From: Eriocheir sinensis
Taxonomy: Eukaryota; Arthropoda; Malacostraca; Decapoda; Varunidae
Assembly (NCBI RefSeq): GCF_024679095.1
Contig: NC_066571.1
Location: forward strand, 4,716,783 to 4,780,782
Length of the DNA: 64,000 bases
Direction: 5' to 3'
Of the stretch, positions 22,870 through 44,639 are shown one piece after another; the first letter of the stretch is position 1, and each line of letters opens with the position of its first letter. Under the pieces are notes generated by a model, which saw only the letters and a list, made by a program, of their open reading frames with translations, had not been told where the DNA came from and made no database searches. The translations under genes and the position numbers were made by a program.

Positions 22870-23409
22870 TAGTAGCTATAGCCTGTAATATAGCTCTGTA
22901 GCCCTTAAGATTTAGTATCAGCCTAAAATATATCTACCTTATCTTACAACCAAAGCACAGGCCTAACCGAAGCATAATTTTAACCCTTCTCGCTTCTCAT
23001 ATGCGTACTACAGCGCTCTTGGGAAGCTTTTAGTCAATCAGAAATACAACTCAACAATATGTCATCTGATACTGATAACGAAACGATGAGTATAAGGGAT
23101 GAGAACAGCCCAACAATTAAACTACTAGATCAACGTTAATTTCTGCATCATCTGACAAGCCTGCCCCAATATATCTTTCTTAAGCCTTCTCGCTAACCCG
23201 TTATCTTAATCTTATCAGCCTTCCTCTTATCCTGTAGAAATCCACACGTAGTATCTCCTTTGGTAAATATATATATCCGTTGGTGTAATATGACATAGCC
23301 CGTGTGCAAATACAGACGAGTTAGCCTTATCATGTCAACCCTCAGAAAATTGCTACTTAGAAGGGAAACTATAGTATGAGAGGTTATTCCTAGTAAACTT
23401 GTGATAATT

Positions 23410-23640
23410 AAGACTATAGGCTACTACTACTACTACTACAACTACTACTACTACTTCTACTATACTGCTACTACTACTTCTTCTACCATTATTATTACTA
23501 CTTCTCCTACTGCTATAAATACTACTAGACTACCCCTTGCATACCACTCTGCCTTCTGAAAACATATATAACTTCCATATCAATACTGCTGCTACTACTA
23601 CTACTACTACTGCTATTACTACTATATACTTGCATTCGAC
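23410..23640. repeat. Imperfect (CTA)n trinucleotide tracts
   Basis: CTA/TAC tracts at about 23418-23500 and 23585-23627. Confidence 0.9.
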
Positions 23641-24278
23641 CCTGGGTTTTCAAAGTCCGCCGGCTTATCAGTGGGCGTCACACTTATCAATCGAGATACT
23701 AACAGCAGATAAGAATCACTCCAAATTCGTCCAGCCGTGAGTCAGTTGCGGGCGCCCACCCCGTGCCTGCTACACTGACGCCACTTTGCACATCACCAAC
23801 ACCATCTTCAACACCACAGTCATCACCTTTATCATCACCACCAGCACGTAATCTATCTCCATATCACCACTATCACCCTCAGCATAAGGAAATAGGCTTC
23901 GTGGTTCCTACATACATCATTGCTATTTCTGATTATCAACGTTTTAATTAACAGCTGTCCATCATCACGGTAACAAACTTCAATATGACTCGTTAATCTT
24001 ACTCATTTTTGTAGTTTCATCACCTCCACCACCATCACTATCATCACCAATATATCAATACCTCCCTTTCATCTTTCCCCTCCATCACAATCACCACTAT
24101 CATCACCAAAACATCACCACCTTTCTGCCTTTTATCTCTCGCGCATCTTGACTACCCACCACCACGTATCGTCATCACCACCACCACCACCACCACTAAC
24201 ATCACCATTATCTCAAGTCTGACCGTTCTTCTATACCCACTCCCCCTCACCTACGTCAGTATAACAAGTGCTCTTACG

Positions 24279-24345
24279 GTTACCTGAGTTCTTACCTGTT
24301 ACTTGAGCTCTTACCTGTTACCTGAGTGCTTACCTCTCACCTGAG
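24279..24345. repeat. Short tandem cluster of TTACCTG motifs
   Basis: Four TTACCTG and related CACCTG occurrences in about 70 bp with a degenerate 22-bp period (TTACCTGAGTTC and variants). The reverse complement is CAGGTAA, like binding motifs of ZEB/zfh1 and Zelda-type factors; functional meaning is unknown. Confidence 0.5.
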
Positions 24346-24510
24346 CCCGCCACTTCTCAGGTATATCGTCCAGCGCACCTGTTTGAGTTAAAGGTAAGAG
24401 TTATATCATCGCTAAGCCGTGATAAGTACGTTTTTGCGTCGAGGGAAAATAATAACAGTAAAAAAAAGATTACACCACAAAAGCCTGAAAGAAGAAATTA
24501 TGTTATATTA

Positions 24511-24514
<4 letters not shown>

Positions 24515-24554
<40 letters not shown>

Positions 24555-25197
24555 CGGCAAATAAAAATGAAAAGAATCAGTGTTTCTGCATGTGATAAAT
24601 ACGACTTTTTAATTAAACGTAGGACAAATATTTTAATAGAAGTGATTAAGCCACAACAGTCCATCTATATTTGTGTTCGCAGAATAATAACAAAAAAATA
24701 ATATAATAAACATTGTTACACACACACAAAAAAAAACAAAAAAACACTGAAAGGATGGATATGGAAAAGTTGTGGAGTGGAAAATATAAAGTGATGGAAG
24801 GAATATACTTATTTTTCCTGTGTTTTAGTTAGTTATTTAGATATTCATTTATTACGTCAGTTCCTAAATAGTTGGCTAGTTAGTCAGTTATCTTTCATTC
24901 ATACATTCATTTCTCATTCATTCATTTATTCAGTCAGTCAGTCAGTTACATAGGAGTTGCTTGGTTAATCAGTCAGTCAGTCAGTCAGTCAGTCAGTCAG
25001 TTACATAGGAGTTGCTTGGTTAATCAGTCAGTTAATCTCGTGTGTGGTGCGTGGTGCGTGTGTGTGTGTGTGTGTGTGTGTGTTGGCGTAGTGGGTTATC
25101 AAGAAGGCCGAGACAGCAGTTAGCCTCCCTGTCCGCGTTACAAGAACCATTACCGCAAGAAAAAACGAACACGCTAAATGAAAACCAAACAAAGGGG

Positions 25198-25251
<54 letters not shown>

Positions 25252-25261
25252 CACATAGATA

Positions 25262-25262
<1 letters not shown>
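24515..25262. repeat. Microsatellite-rich stretch: (GT)n, (CAGT)n, (GT)n, (CA)n
   Basis: GT arrays at 24515-24551 and 25051-25083, CAGT arrays near 24930-25030 (with a duplicated 35-bp segment GTTACATAGGAGTTGCTTGG), and a CA array at 25200-25248. Confidence 0.95.
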
Positions 25263-25467
<205 letters not shown>

Positions 25468-26040
25468 AACCTTGTCACTGGGCTGCATTGCTATCATTTT
25501 TGTTCATCATTATTATCATTATATATACTTTTCTACGGTCACCTTGTCATTGCTAGTGAATTTATCAGATGTTGTTTATATATATATTTATTTTTTCCCT
25601 TGTAATCTATCAAACTTCATTACTATCATTAAATATATATCATCATCACGTCTACTATGTTAAATCTTCTACCTGTAACTTGTAAAACTCTATTACTTCT
25701 ATCATGTCTATATATTATCATCGTCTATAATCATATACTGTTTGACCTCTAATGTATAGATCTCAGTTGCTATCATCAAGTATATTTATTATTATCACGT
25801 ATATTTTTATTTGTTTCCCGTCTAAGCTCTTCGTATATTCAAACTAAAAAAAATGAAGATAACTGAAATATATTTACCACGTCTATTAATACTTTTCTAC
25901 CTGTATTCTACCCATCAATTAGTCTCTGTCACTGCCTTGTGTGGCATGAAGGGACAACAGAGCTAGAGGGATCTTTATTCGTGAATGAATATATGGTAGA
26001 CACTGGTAGGGAGGCATTCGTTGGAGACGCGGCAATAAGT

Positions 26041-26121
26041 CAGGAGCAGCGAGTAGCGGGCTTTTTTTTATTGTTTCCCTTTTTTTGTGCCCTTGTGCTG
26101 TCTCCTTTGCTGTAAAAAAAA
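26041..26121 (+). mobile_element. 5'-truncated LINE 3' tail
   Basis: GGAGCAGCGAGTAGCGGGC, T-run, TTGTGCCCTTGTGCTGTCTC and a short poly-A, matching the end of the LINE at 30710-34025. It abuts the 22-bp minisatellite. Confidence 0.9.
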
Positions 26122-26162
26122 GTCACGCACAATAACAACAACAACAAATTTTGCCATATACT

Positions 26163-27748
26163 CATGACCACACATGACCCCCACACAAACCACACATGAC
26201 CCCCACACAAACCACACATGACTCCCACACAAACCACATATGACCCCCACACAAACCACACATGACCCCTACACAAACCACACATGACTCCCACACAAAC
26301 CATACATGACCCCCACACAAACCACACATAACCCACACACAAACTACACATGACCCCCACACAAACCATACGACCCCCACACAAACCACACAAGACCCCA
26401 ACACAAACCACACAAGACCCCCACACAAACCACATATGACCCCCACACAAACCACACATAACCCCCACACAAACCACATATGACCCACACACAAACCACA
26501 CATAACCCACACACAAACCACACATGACCCCCACACAAACCACACATGACCCCCACACAAACCACACATGACCCCCACACAAACCACACATGACCCCTAC
26601 ACAAACCACACATGACCCCCACACAAACCACACATGACCCCCACACAAACCACACATCACCCACACACAAACCACACATGACCCCACACAAACTACACAT
26701 GACCCCCACACAAACCACACATGACCCCACACAACCACACATGACCCCACACAAACCACACACATGACCCCACACAAACCACACACACATGACCCCCACA
26801 CAAACCACACATGACCCCCACACAAACCACACATGACCCCTACACAAACCACACATGACCCCCACACAAACCACACATGACCCCCACACAAACCACACAT
26901 GACCCCCACACAAACCACACATGACCCCCACACAAACCACACATGACCCCCACACACACCACGCATAACCCACACATACACAAACCACATGACCCCCACA
27001 CAAACCACACATAACCCCCACACAAACCACACATGACCCCCACACAAACCACACATGACCCCCACACAAACTACACATAACCCACACACAAACCACGCAT
27101 AACCCACACACAAACCACGCATAACCCACACACAAACCACACATGACCCCCACACAAACCACACATAACCCACACACAAACCACACATGACCCCCACACA
27201 AACCACACATAACCCTCACACAAACCACACATAGCCCCCACACAAACCACACATAACCCCCACACAAACCACACATGACCCCCACACAAACCACACATAA
27301 CCCACACACAAACCACACATGACCCCCACACAAACCACACATAACCCACACACAAACCACACATAACCCACACACAAACCACACATGACCCCCACACAAA
27401 CCATACATGACCCCCACACAAACCACACATAACCCACACACAAACTACACATGACCCCCACACAAACCACACATAACTCACATACAAACCACACATAACC
27501 CACACACAAACCACACATGACCCCCACACAAACCACACATGACCCCCACACAAACCACACATAACCCCCACACAAACCACACATGACCCCCACACAAACC
27601 ACACATAACCCTCACACAAACCACACATGACCCTCACACAAACCACACATAACCCTCACACAAACCACACATAACCCACACACAAACCACACATGACCCA
27701 CACACAAATCACACATAACCCATACACAAACCACACATGACCCACACA
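26163..27748. repeat. 22-bp minisatellite, about 72 copies
   Basis: Unit CACACATGACCCCCACACAA plus AC, with recurrent variants (GACCCCC, AACCCAC, AACCCCC, AACCCTC). Because 22 is not a multiple of three, three units give a 22-residue Cys/Val/Trp/Gly-rich periodic frame on the minus strand. That explains the 388- and 365-codon ORFs; they are not genes. Confidence 0.97.
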
Positions 27749-27894
27749 CATAAACAACATACGAGACATTCTAATCAACGAAATGAACAATGATAAGGAT
27801 CTAGACCTTGTGTATAGCGATTACGATCTTCTTTTATCTCAGCGGCCTGCCTCTATCTGCCACTGCCCTTCCTTAAATTGACATAATGACCAAA

Positions 27895-28350
27895 GTAAGC
27901 GCTGGAAGGGAATATCACTGGGAGGTTCGTTTTTACTCCACGAGACTTACTAGGATCGAAACCTTTGTGTATAGAGATTCCAGTGGGAGAAGAAAGGCGC
28001 TGGAAAGGGTTTAAGTTGGGAGATGCATATATAAATCACACCGAAGGGTTATTGGGATCGGAACCTTTGTGTATAGAGATTCCAGTCACCTCTTTCCTTC
28101 TTAGGCTGATATAAATGGGAGAAAAAAGGCGCTGGAAAGGGTTTAAGTTGAGACATGCACATATAAATCACACTGAAGGCTTATTGGGATCGAAACCTTT
28201 GTGTATAGAGATTCCAGTCACCTTTTTCTTCTTAGACTGGTATAAATGGCAGAAGAAAGGCACTGGAAAGGGTTTGAGTTGAGACATGCACATATAAATC
28301 ACACCGAAAGCTTATTGGCATCGAAACCTGTGTGTATATAGTTTTCACTC
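27895..28350. repeat. About 125-bp tandem repeat, 3-4 copies
   Basis: Copies share GGCGCTGGAAAGGGTTTAAG, CATATATAAATCACACCGAA, TTATTGGGATCGAAACC and TTTGTGTATAGAGATTCCAG. Complex sequence with no ORF; satellite-like. Confidence 0.85.
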
Positions 28351-28486
28351 CTTCTTTTCGTCACGTGGATGTTGTATAATGAAGTGTGGAAGAGGGGGGA
28401 GGGGAGGGGTGAAGATTACAGCGTGGTATTATCAGATCACATAAGTCAAGGAGAGAGAAAATTCGTCATTGTCATCGTTATCCTCA

Positions 28487-28488
<2 letters not shown>

Positions 28489-28579
<91 letters not shown>

Positions 28580-28600
28580 GTAGTAGTAGTAGTATTTTTA
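28489..28600. repeat. (ATT)n then (AGT)n microsatellite
   Basis: ATT trinucleotide array of about 90 bp followed by short AGT units. Confidence 0.97.
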
Positions 28601-28699
28601 TTATTAGTATTTTTATTATTATAGCAGCAAGGTGCCTATTTTTCCTTCCTTGTATGGCAAAATTTGGATATTAATTTCAACTCTGTTTAAAAATAATAC

Positions 28700-29590
28700 T
28701 AATGTGGAGGAGGAGGAGGAGGAGGAGGAGGAGGAAACATGGAAACATTGACTAGCAGGCAGCAGAAAGCCTGTTGGCTCATTACTAGGGAAGGAGGAGG
28801 AGGAGGAGGAGGAGGAGGACGAAGAATGGAAGAATTATAATGAAAAGGAGGAGGATGAAGAGAAAGAACGGAAGATGAGGAGGAAGAGGAAGAGGAAGAG
28901 GGAGATAAGAACGAAGAGGAGGAGGAGGAGGAGGAGGAGGGGGAGGGAGGGGGAAATAGATAAGTTAAAGATGTGGGATGATAGTGAATAGGAGAAGACT
29001 GGGGATGAATAGGAGGATGAGGAGGAGGAGGAGAGGGAGGAGGAGGAGGAAGAGGAGAGGAATAATGAGAGAAGGAAGAGAATGAGAGGAGGAAGAGGAA
29101 GAGGAGAGGGAATAATGAGAGAGGGAAGAGGAGGAGGAAAAGGAGGAAGAGGAAGAGGAGAGGGAATAATGAGAGGAAGAGGAAGGAGGGGAATATGAGT
29201 AAAGAGGGAAGAATGAGAGGGAAAAGGAGGAGGAGGAGGTGGAAGAGGAGAGGAATAATGAGAGAAGGAAGAGAATGAGAGGAGGAAGAGGAAGAGGAGA
29301 GGGAATAATGAGAGAGGGAAGAGGAGGAGGAAAAGGAGGAAGAGGAAGAGGAGAGGGAATATGAGTAAAGAGGGAAGAATGAGAGGGAAAAGGAGGAGGA
29401 GGAGGAAGAAGAGGAGAGGAATAATGAAAGAAGGAAGAGAATGAGAGGAGGAAGAGGAAGAGGAGAGGGAATAATGAGAGAGGGAAGAGGAGGAGGAAAA
29501 GGAGGAAGAGGAAGAGGAGAGGGAATAGGGATAAAGAGAGAAGAATGAGAGGGAGGAGCAGGAGGAGGAGGAGGAGGAATAGACGAAAGA
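28700..29590. repeat. GGA-rich homopurine tract with about 170-190-bp internal repeats
   Basis: Plus strand is more than 90 percent purine by eye. Segments such as AATAATGAGAGAAGGAAGAG recur at about 29060, 29254 and 29421. The 305-codon minus-strand Pro/Ser/Leu frame is an artefact. Confidence 0.9.
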
Positions 29591-29689
29591 AGAAGCAGAG
29601 GAAGAAGAGATAACAAAATAAAGTTAATCTAATTATATATTGCTACATTCAAAATATTCTTGATAATAGTGATGAAAGCGACGTAAATA

Positions 29690-29719
29690 TGTATGCATGT
29701 ATGTATGTATGTATGTACT

Positions 29720-29750
<31 letters not shown>

Positions 29751-29967
29751 TGCGAGGCCATGTCAAGCAGTGTTGCCAGAGCCTAGGTGACGGCCCTCAA
29801 TATGCCTCGCTAGGATGGACGTCACACGGAGATCAGTATGCCCAAGCTGGCAACGTCGTGACATTATTGACAGTTGTTGTTGTTGTTGTGGTGGTGGCGG
29901 TGGTGGTGGTGGTGGTAGTAGTAGTAGTAGTAGCATTTGTTGTTGTTGTTGTAGTTGTTGTTGTTGT

Positions 29968-30019
<52 letters not shown>

Positions 30020-30020
30020 G
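29690..30020. repeat. Compound microsatellite (GTAT, GT, GTT, GGT, AGT, ATT)
   Basis: GTAT/GT array at 29692-29750, unique 29751-29870, then trinucleotide arrays GTT, GGT, AGT, GTT and ATT to 30019. Confidence 0.95.
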
Positions 30021-30304
30021 GGATGCCAGGTGGTACCGACATTACTATTGCATCGAGTATAATTAACTAAACGTCATATGCTTTCATTATCCATTATTGA
30101 TAACCTTTAAATAATTGTGATAACACGAGCCGTATTATAATAATCACCAACGAGCGCATAACATTAGCGGCGTAATTGACAGGTTAATATTAGGACCCCC
30201 CCCCACCCCCCACCCCTGTACCGTGTGGACTAGGGGGAGGGGGGGGACAAACACCCCTTTACTATGGTACGGACCGTCCTTTGTTAGTCATGCGTACCCA
30301 CCTG

Positions 30305-33300
30305 GGCCCGGATTCTTCAGTCTTACCAACCACGCCTCTGGTATCTCTCACATTTACCGGAGCGCTACCAGAGCTGCGGCATCTTTCAAACACGGCATTC
30401 ATCACCGGTGTGGTAACGCTCCGGTAACTCGCACCCTAGCAACGATTGGCTGGGCTGGATAGCCAATCACGTGCGACCTTTGATGCTGATTTCAGCTTTC
30501 ACGTGTCGTTTGTTTACTAATACACAGACTTCAAAATCAAAACATGTGTATTGTACAGGCGTAAATACTGCCTTAAAAAAATAATTAGCGTGGTGATCCC
30601 TCAATTAGATGCGTTTTTTACGAATGAATGCACGTTACTTGTATATTTATTCTTGAAATAAGATATACTCGCTTATGTAGCCTAGCAATATTCTGAACAT
30701 TTTTGTATGGCTGGAGTAGGTAGGAAGACACCTACCGAACGGGTGCAAGCCACTCCCGGTGAGGTATATATGGGAGGTGAGAAGGGAGCTGAAGCCCTCC
30801 AAAGACCCTTCCCATGTCCTCACTAACCGTTTCCCTATTGTCTCACCAACACCGGAGAGTAGTTCAGCATGCTCTCTAAAGACAGATCCTCTCTTTATCC
30901 ACACCACACTACATTCACATAACATATACACCTTTTTCCAAAATTCAAAATTCAAAATGGCTCAATTAAGCAATGCCTCGGAGTCCCCGCCTGGGGACCA
31001 CAAATTCCCCAGGAGGACTCCTTCTGGCTGCCGACCCGAGAGGTGTCTTGATAACTCCTCGAACCTCTTTCTTCTCAATTTCTGCAACATTCGCGGTCTT
31101 CGCTCTAATTTTCATTCTGTGGAACATCATCTCTCCTCCTCTAAACCTCACCTTCTCTTCCTTACCGAAACACAGGTTTCTGAGGCTACTGACAGCAATC
31201 TCTACTCTGTTCCCTCCTACTATCTCTATCCTAAATTTCAATCCAAAGCTGGATGTTGCGCCTACGTGCGCAACGACATCACTTGCTCTCGTGCCCACGA
31301 CCTTGACTCTTCTGAATTTTCCACCATCTGGTTAAGACTTCACTGTCATTCTATTACTAAATACATCTGTGCTGTTTATCTCTCACCTAACTCTACCAAC
31401 TATGTAAAATTCTTTGACTATTTGAATTCTAAAGTGGAGCACATCTTGACCCTCTCCTTTCGCTGAAATCTCCATCCTAGGAGATTTCAATGTTCACCAC
31501 CAGCTTTGGCTTTCATCCTCTTTCACTGACCAGCCTGGTGAACAAGCCTACAACTTTGCTATCCTCAACGACCTAGAGCAGTTGGTCCAGCACCCTACAC
31601 GTATTCCCGATCGTCTTGGAGATCGGCCCAACATTCTAGACCTCTTCCTTACCTCAAACCCTTCTGCTTATTCTGTCAAACTGTTCTCTCCGTTGGGCTC
31701 CTCCGATCACAATCTTATTTCTGCATCCTGTCCTATCGCTCCTGTACACCCTCTGGACCCACCGAAGAGGCGATGCTTCTGGCATTTTGCTTCAGCTCAG
31801 TGGGACGACCTGAGGATGTACTTTTCGATTCCCGTGGAATGATTATTGCTTCCAGGATAGAGACCCCTCTGTGTGTGCTCAGCGCATCACAGAGGTGATT
31901 GTCTCTGGAATGGAGGCATACATTCCTCGTTCTTTCTCTACTCCTCACGCTAAAAAGCCTTGGTTTAATCACGCTTGTTTTCGTGCTGTCAATGATAGAG
32001 AGGTAGCTCACAAAATATACCAGAGCCTTCAAACTAATGCTAATTATGAACTTTACATTTCTGCCCGAAATCGTGCCAAATCTATTCTCCGACTAACCAA
32101 AAATTCTTTCATTAATAGAAAATGTCAAAACCTTGCTTTCTCTAACTCTTCCCGTGACTTCTGGCATCTAGCCAAAAACATCTCCTCCAACTTCACTTCT
32201 TCATCTTTCCCTCCACTCCTCAGTCCTGACGGCAACACTGCCGTCTCATCTATCTCTAAGGCTGAACTCTTCTCTCAAACTTTTTCTAAAAACTCCACTC
32301 TGGACGATTCTGGGCATATTCCTCCTACTCATCCCCCTCTGACTCCTTTATGCCTGTTATAAAGATTCTTCAAAATGATGTTTTCTATGCCTCTCTGGCC
32401 TCAATCCTCAGAAGGCTTATGGACCTGATGGAGTGCCTCCTATTGTCCTTAAAAACTGTGCCTCCGTGCTGTCACCCTGCCTGGTCAAACTCTTTCGCCT
32501 CTGCCTGTCAACATCTACCTTTCCTTCTTGCTGGAAGTATGCCTTCATACAGCCTGTACCTAAGAAGGGTGACCGCTCCAATCCCTCAAACTACCGTCCT
32601 ATAGCTTTACTTTCTTGTCTATCTAAAGCTTTTGAATCAATCCTTAACCGGAAGATTCAAAGCACCTTTCCACTTCTGACCTTCTATCTGATCGCCAGTA
32701 TGGGTTCCGCAAGGGGCGTTCTACTGGTGATCTCCTAGCCTTCTTAACTGACTCTTGGTCATCCTCTCTTAGCCGTTTCGGTGAAACTTTTGCTATTGCG
32801 CTGGACATATCAAAAGCTTTTGATAGGGTCTGGCACAAATCTTGCTTTCTAAACTACCCTCCTACGGTTTCTATCCTTCTCTCTGTACCTTTATCTCCAG
32901 TTTCCTTTCTGACCGTTCTATTTCTGCCGTGGTAGACGGTCACTGTTCTTCCCTAAATCTATTAACAGTGGTGTCCCACAGGGTTCTGTCCTATCTCCAC
33001 TCTTTTCTGTTGTTCATTGATGATCTTCTTTCCAAAACGAACTGTCCTATCCATTCCTACGCCGATGATTCCACTCTGCATTATTCAACTTCTTTTAATA
33101 GAAGACCCACCCTTCAGGAACTTAACGACTCAAGGCTGGAGGCTGCAGAACGCTTAGCCTCAGACCTTACTATTATTTCCGATTGGGGCAAGAAGAACCT
33201 GGTGTCCTTCAACGCCTCAAAACACAGTTTCTCCACCTATCCACTCGACACAATCTTCCAAACAACTATCCCTATTCTTTGATAACACCCAGCTATCACC

Positions 33301-35067
33301 TTCCTCAACACTAAACATCCTCGGTCTATCCTTAACTCAAAATCTCAACTGGAAACTTCATATCTCATCTCTTACTAAATCAGCTTCCTCGAGGCTGGGC
33401 GTTCTGTACCGTCTCCGCCAGTTCTTCTCCCCTGCACAGTTGCTGTCCATATACAGGGCCTTGTCCGCCCTCGTATGGAGTATGCATCTCATGTGTGGGG
33501 GCTCCCTCACACAGCTCTTCTGGACAGAGTGGAGGCTAAGGCTCTTCGTCTCATCAGCTCTCCTCCTCATACTGATAGTCTTCTACCTCTTAAATTCCGC
33601 CGCAATGTTGCCTCTCTTTCTATCTTCTATCGATGTTTCCACGCTGACTGCTCTTCTGAACTTGCTAACTGCATGCCTCCCCCCCTCCCGCGGCCCCGCT
33701 GCACTCGACTTTCTACTCATGCTCATCCCTATACTGTCCAAACCCCTTATGCAAGAGTTAACCAGCATCTTCACTCTTTCATCCCTCACGCTGGTAAACT
33801 CTGGAACAATCTTCCTTCATCTGTATTTCCTCCTGCCTATGACTTGAACTCTTTCAAGAGGAGGGTATCAGGACACCTCTCCTCCCGAAACTGACCTATC
33901 TTTCGGCCACCTCTTTGGATTCTTTTTAGGAGCAGCGAGTAGCGGGCTTTTTTTTATTAATGTTTACTTTTTTGTGCCCTTGAGCTGTCTCCTTTGCTGT
34001 AAAAAAAAAAAAAAAAAAAAAAAAATTATTCTTGAAATAAGATATACTCGCTTATGTAGCCTAGCAATATTCTGAACATTTTTGTATGTTACCTACATAG
34101 TTTTCCGTCGCCAACGCCAGCTGCGTGCCTCGCTATCACAAGATTGGGTATTATTCTAATGTTTGCCCATACTCACCCCTCGCAACCAAAACTGGCTAGG
34201 GGGCCATTGTCATCATGCCTCACTGGTGCAGCCAAGCAATGGGTGTGGGCGTGGGAAGTTGTGGCTGCTGAGGTGAATGGCGTGATCGAGTGGCTTCGTG
34301 AGTAGTGTGGAGGAGGTCAGAGCAAAATTTTACGACATTAAACTCCACAGCAAGAATATTGGAGACTTGAGACGGGAGGTGACTGTCACAGACAGAACAT
34401 TATTCCCTCTGCAGTGTTTTAACAAGTAGGGAAAAGTCATGTGGGTGGACAGTTCCACAGACTTACATACTATAGAGTGCGGCCTGCAAGTGAAGCCGGC
34501 CTGAGGCCGTGCACGGGTCTGCCCAGTTCATCCCAAACCGACGACTTCACACACCTCACTCCCACCCCGTTTCCTGACCCCAACATTCATTTTTGAGAAA
34601 AATGGAGACCACCATCATCTTCTTGAGAAAATTCTGCATCACACTAGCATAAAATTGTAACAATAATGTGTAAATACACATACGAAAATCAAAGTTAAAT
34701 GAATAGGGAGTACACATTTTCTTGCATTTATTTCTCTTCAACTCCTTCGTACTCAGCTGGTTTTCGTCACATCGCTTCTGCAAGCCCAGATCCTAAATCT
34801 GCATGCTTTTCTGCTTCTGATGGTGAAGGGCACGTCACGAGGTAAAAAATACATAGGCTCAAAATCGCCTCCGAACACGAGCCGCGGCAGTGTCTAAGCA
34901 CTCACCACGCCTGCGGTAACTCAGTTACGGGTGCTCGGAGCCGCGGTAACTTTTGGCCTTACCACAGCTCCGGTAAGTGGTTGATGAATGCCGATTTACC
35001 GGGTGGGCGGAGATACCGCGAGACTTACCAGACAGAGGTCCGGTAAATGGTTTGATGAATCCCGCCC
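30305..35067. mobile_element. Possible Harbinger-like element interrupted by a LINE
   Basis: Left end GGCCCGGATTCTTCAG and right end TGATGAATCCCGCCC are imperfect inverted repeats, flanked by CTG on both sides. Both ends carry repeated CGGTAA/TTACCGG motifs in both orientations. Without the LINE and one target copy it is about 1.4 kb with no transposase seen. Superfamily is tentative. Confidence 0.45.
30710..34025 (+). mobile_element. Near full-length jockey-type LINE with poly-A tail and 63-bp target duplications
   Basis: ATG at 30957 opens an endonuclease domain ([37 protein letters not shown] near 31480, SSDHNLIS near 31705). Reverse transcriptase follows (IQPVPKKGDRSNPSNYRPIA, LDISKAFDRVW, HSYADDSTLHY near 33055), then a conserved C-terminal region ending SGHLSSRN at 33892. 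At least seven frame changes (near 31460, 31830, 32340, 32395, 32680, 32840, 33280) make it inactive. A 3' UTR with T-runs and poly-A ends at 34025. Exact 63-bp direct repeats flank it (30647-30709, 34026-34088). Confidence 0.93.
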
Positions 35068-35074
35068 CTGGTCA

Positions 35075-35605
<531 letters not shown>

Positions 35606-35669
35606 CGCCTCCAGCCGTCTACAGAGCCTCACCCCGCTCAGACCTCCCGCCCGCACGCCCTGCAGCATC

Positions 35670-44565
<8,896 letters not shown>

Positions 44566-44639
44566 GCGACTGGTGGAGGGCGAGGGGGAGGAGGAGGAGG
44601 AGGAGGTGAAGGTGGTGGTAGTGGTGGAGGAGAATGACG

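Noticed and set aside
26040..27646. ORFs of 388, 365, 191 and 141 codons rich in Cys, Val, Trp and Gly
   Set aside because: They are translations of the 22-bp minisatellite; the 22-residue period is exactly three repeat units, and all three frames on that strand are open.
25735..28350. CRISPR-like array in the minisatellite region
   Set aside because: Units are contiguous without unique spacers and the genome is eukaryotic.
28699..29616. 305-codon Pro/Ser/Leu-rich ORF
   Set aside because: Homopurine tract read on the minus strand; composition fully explains it.
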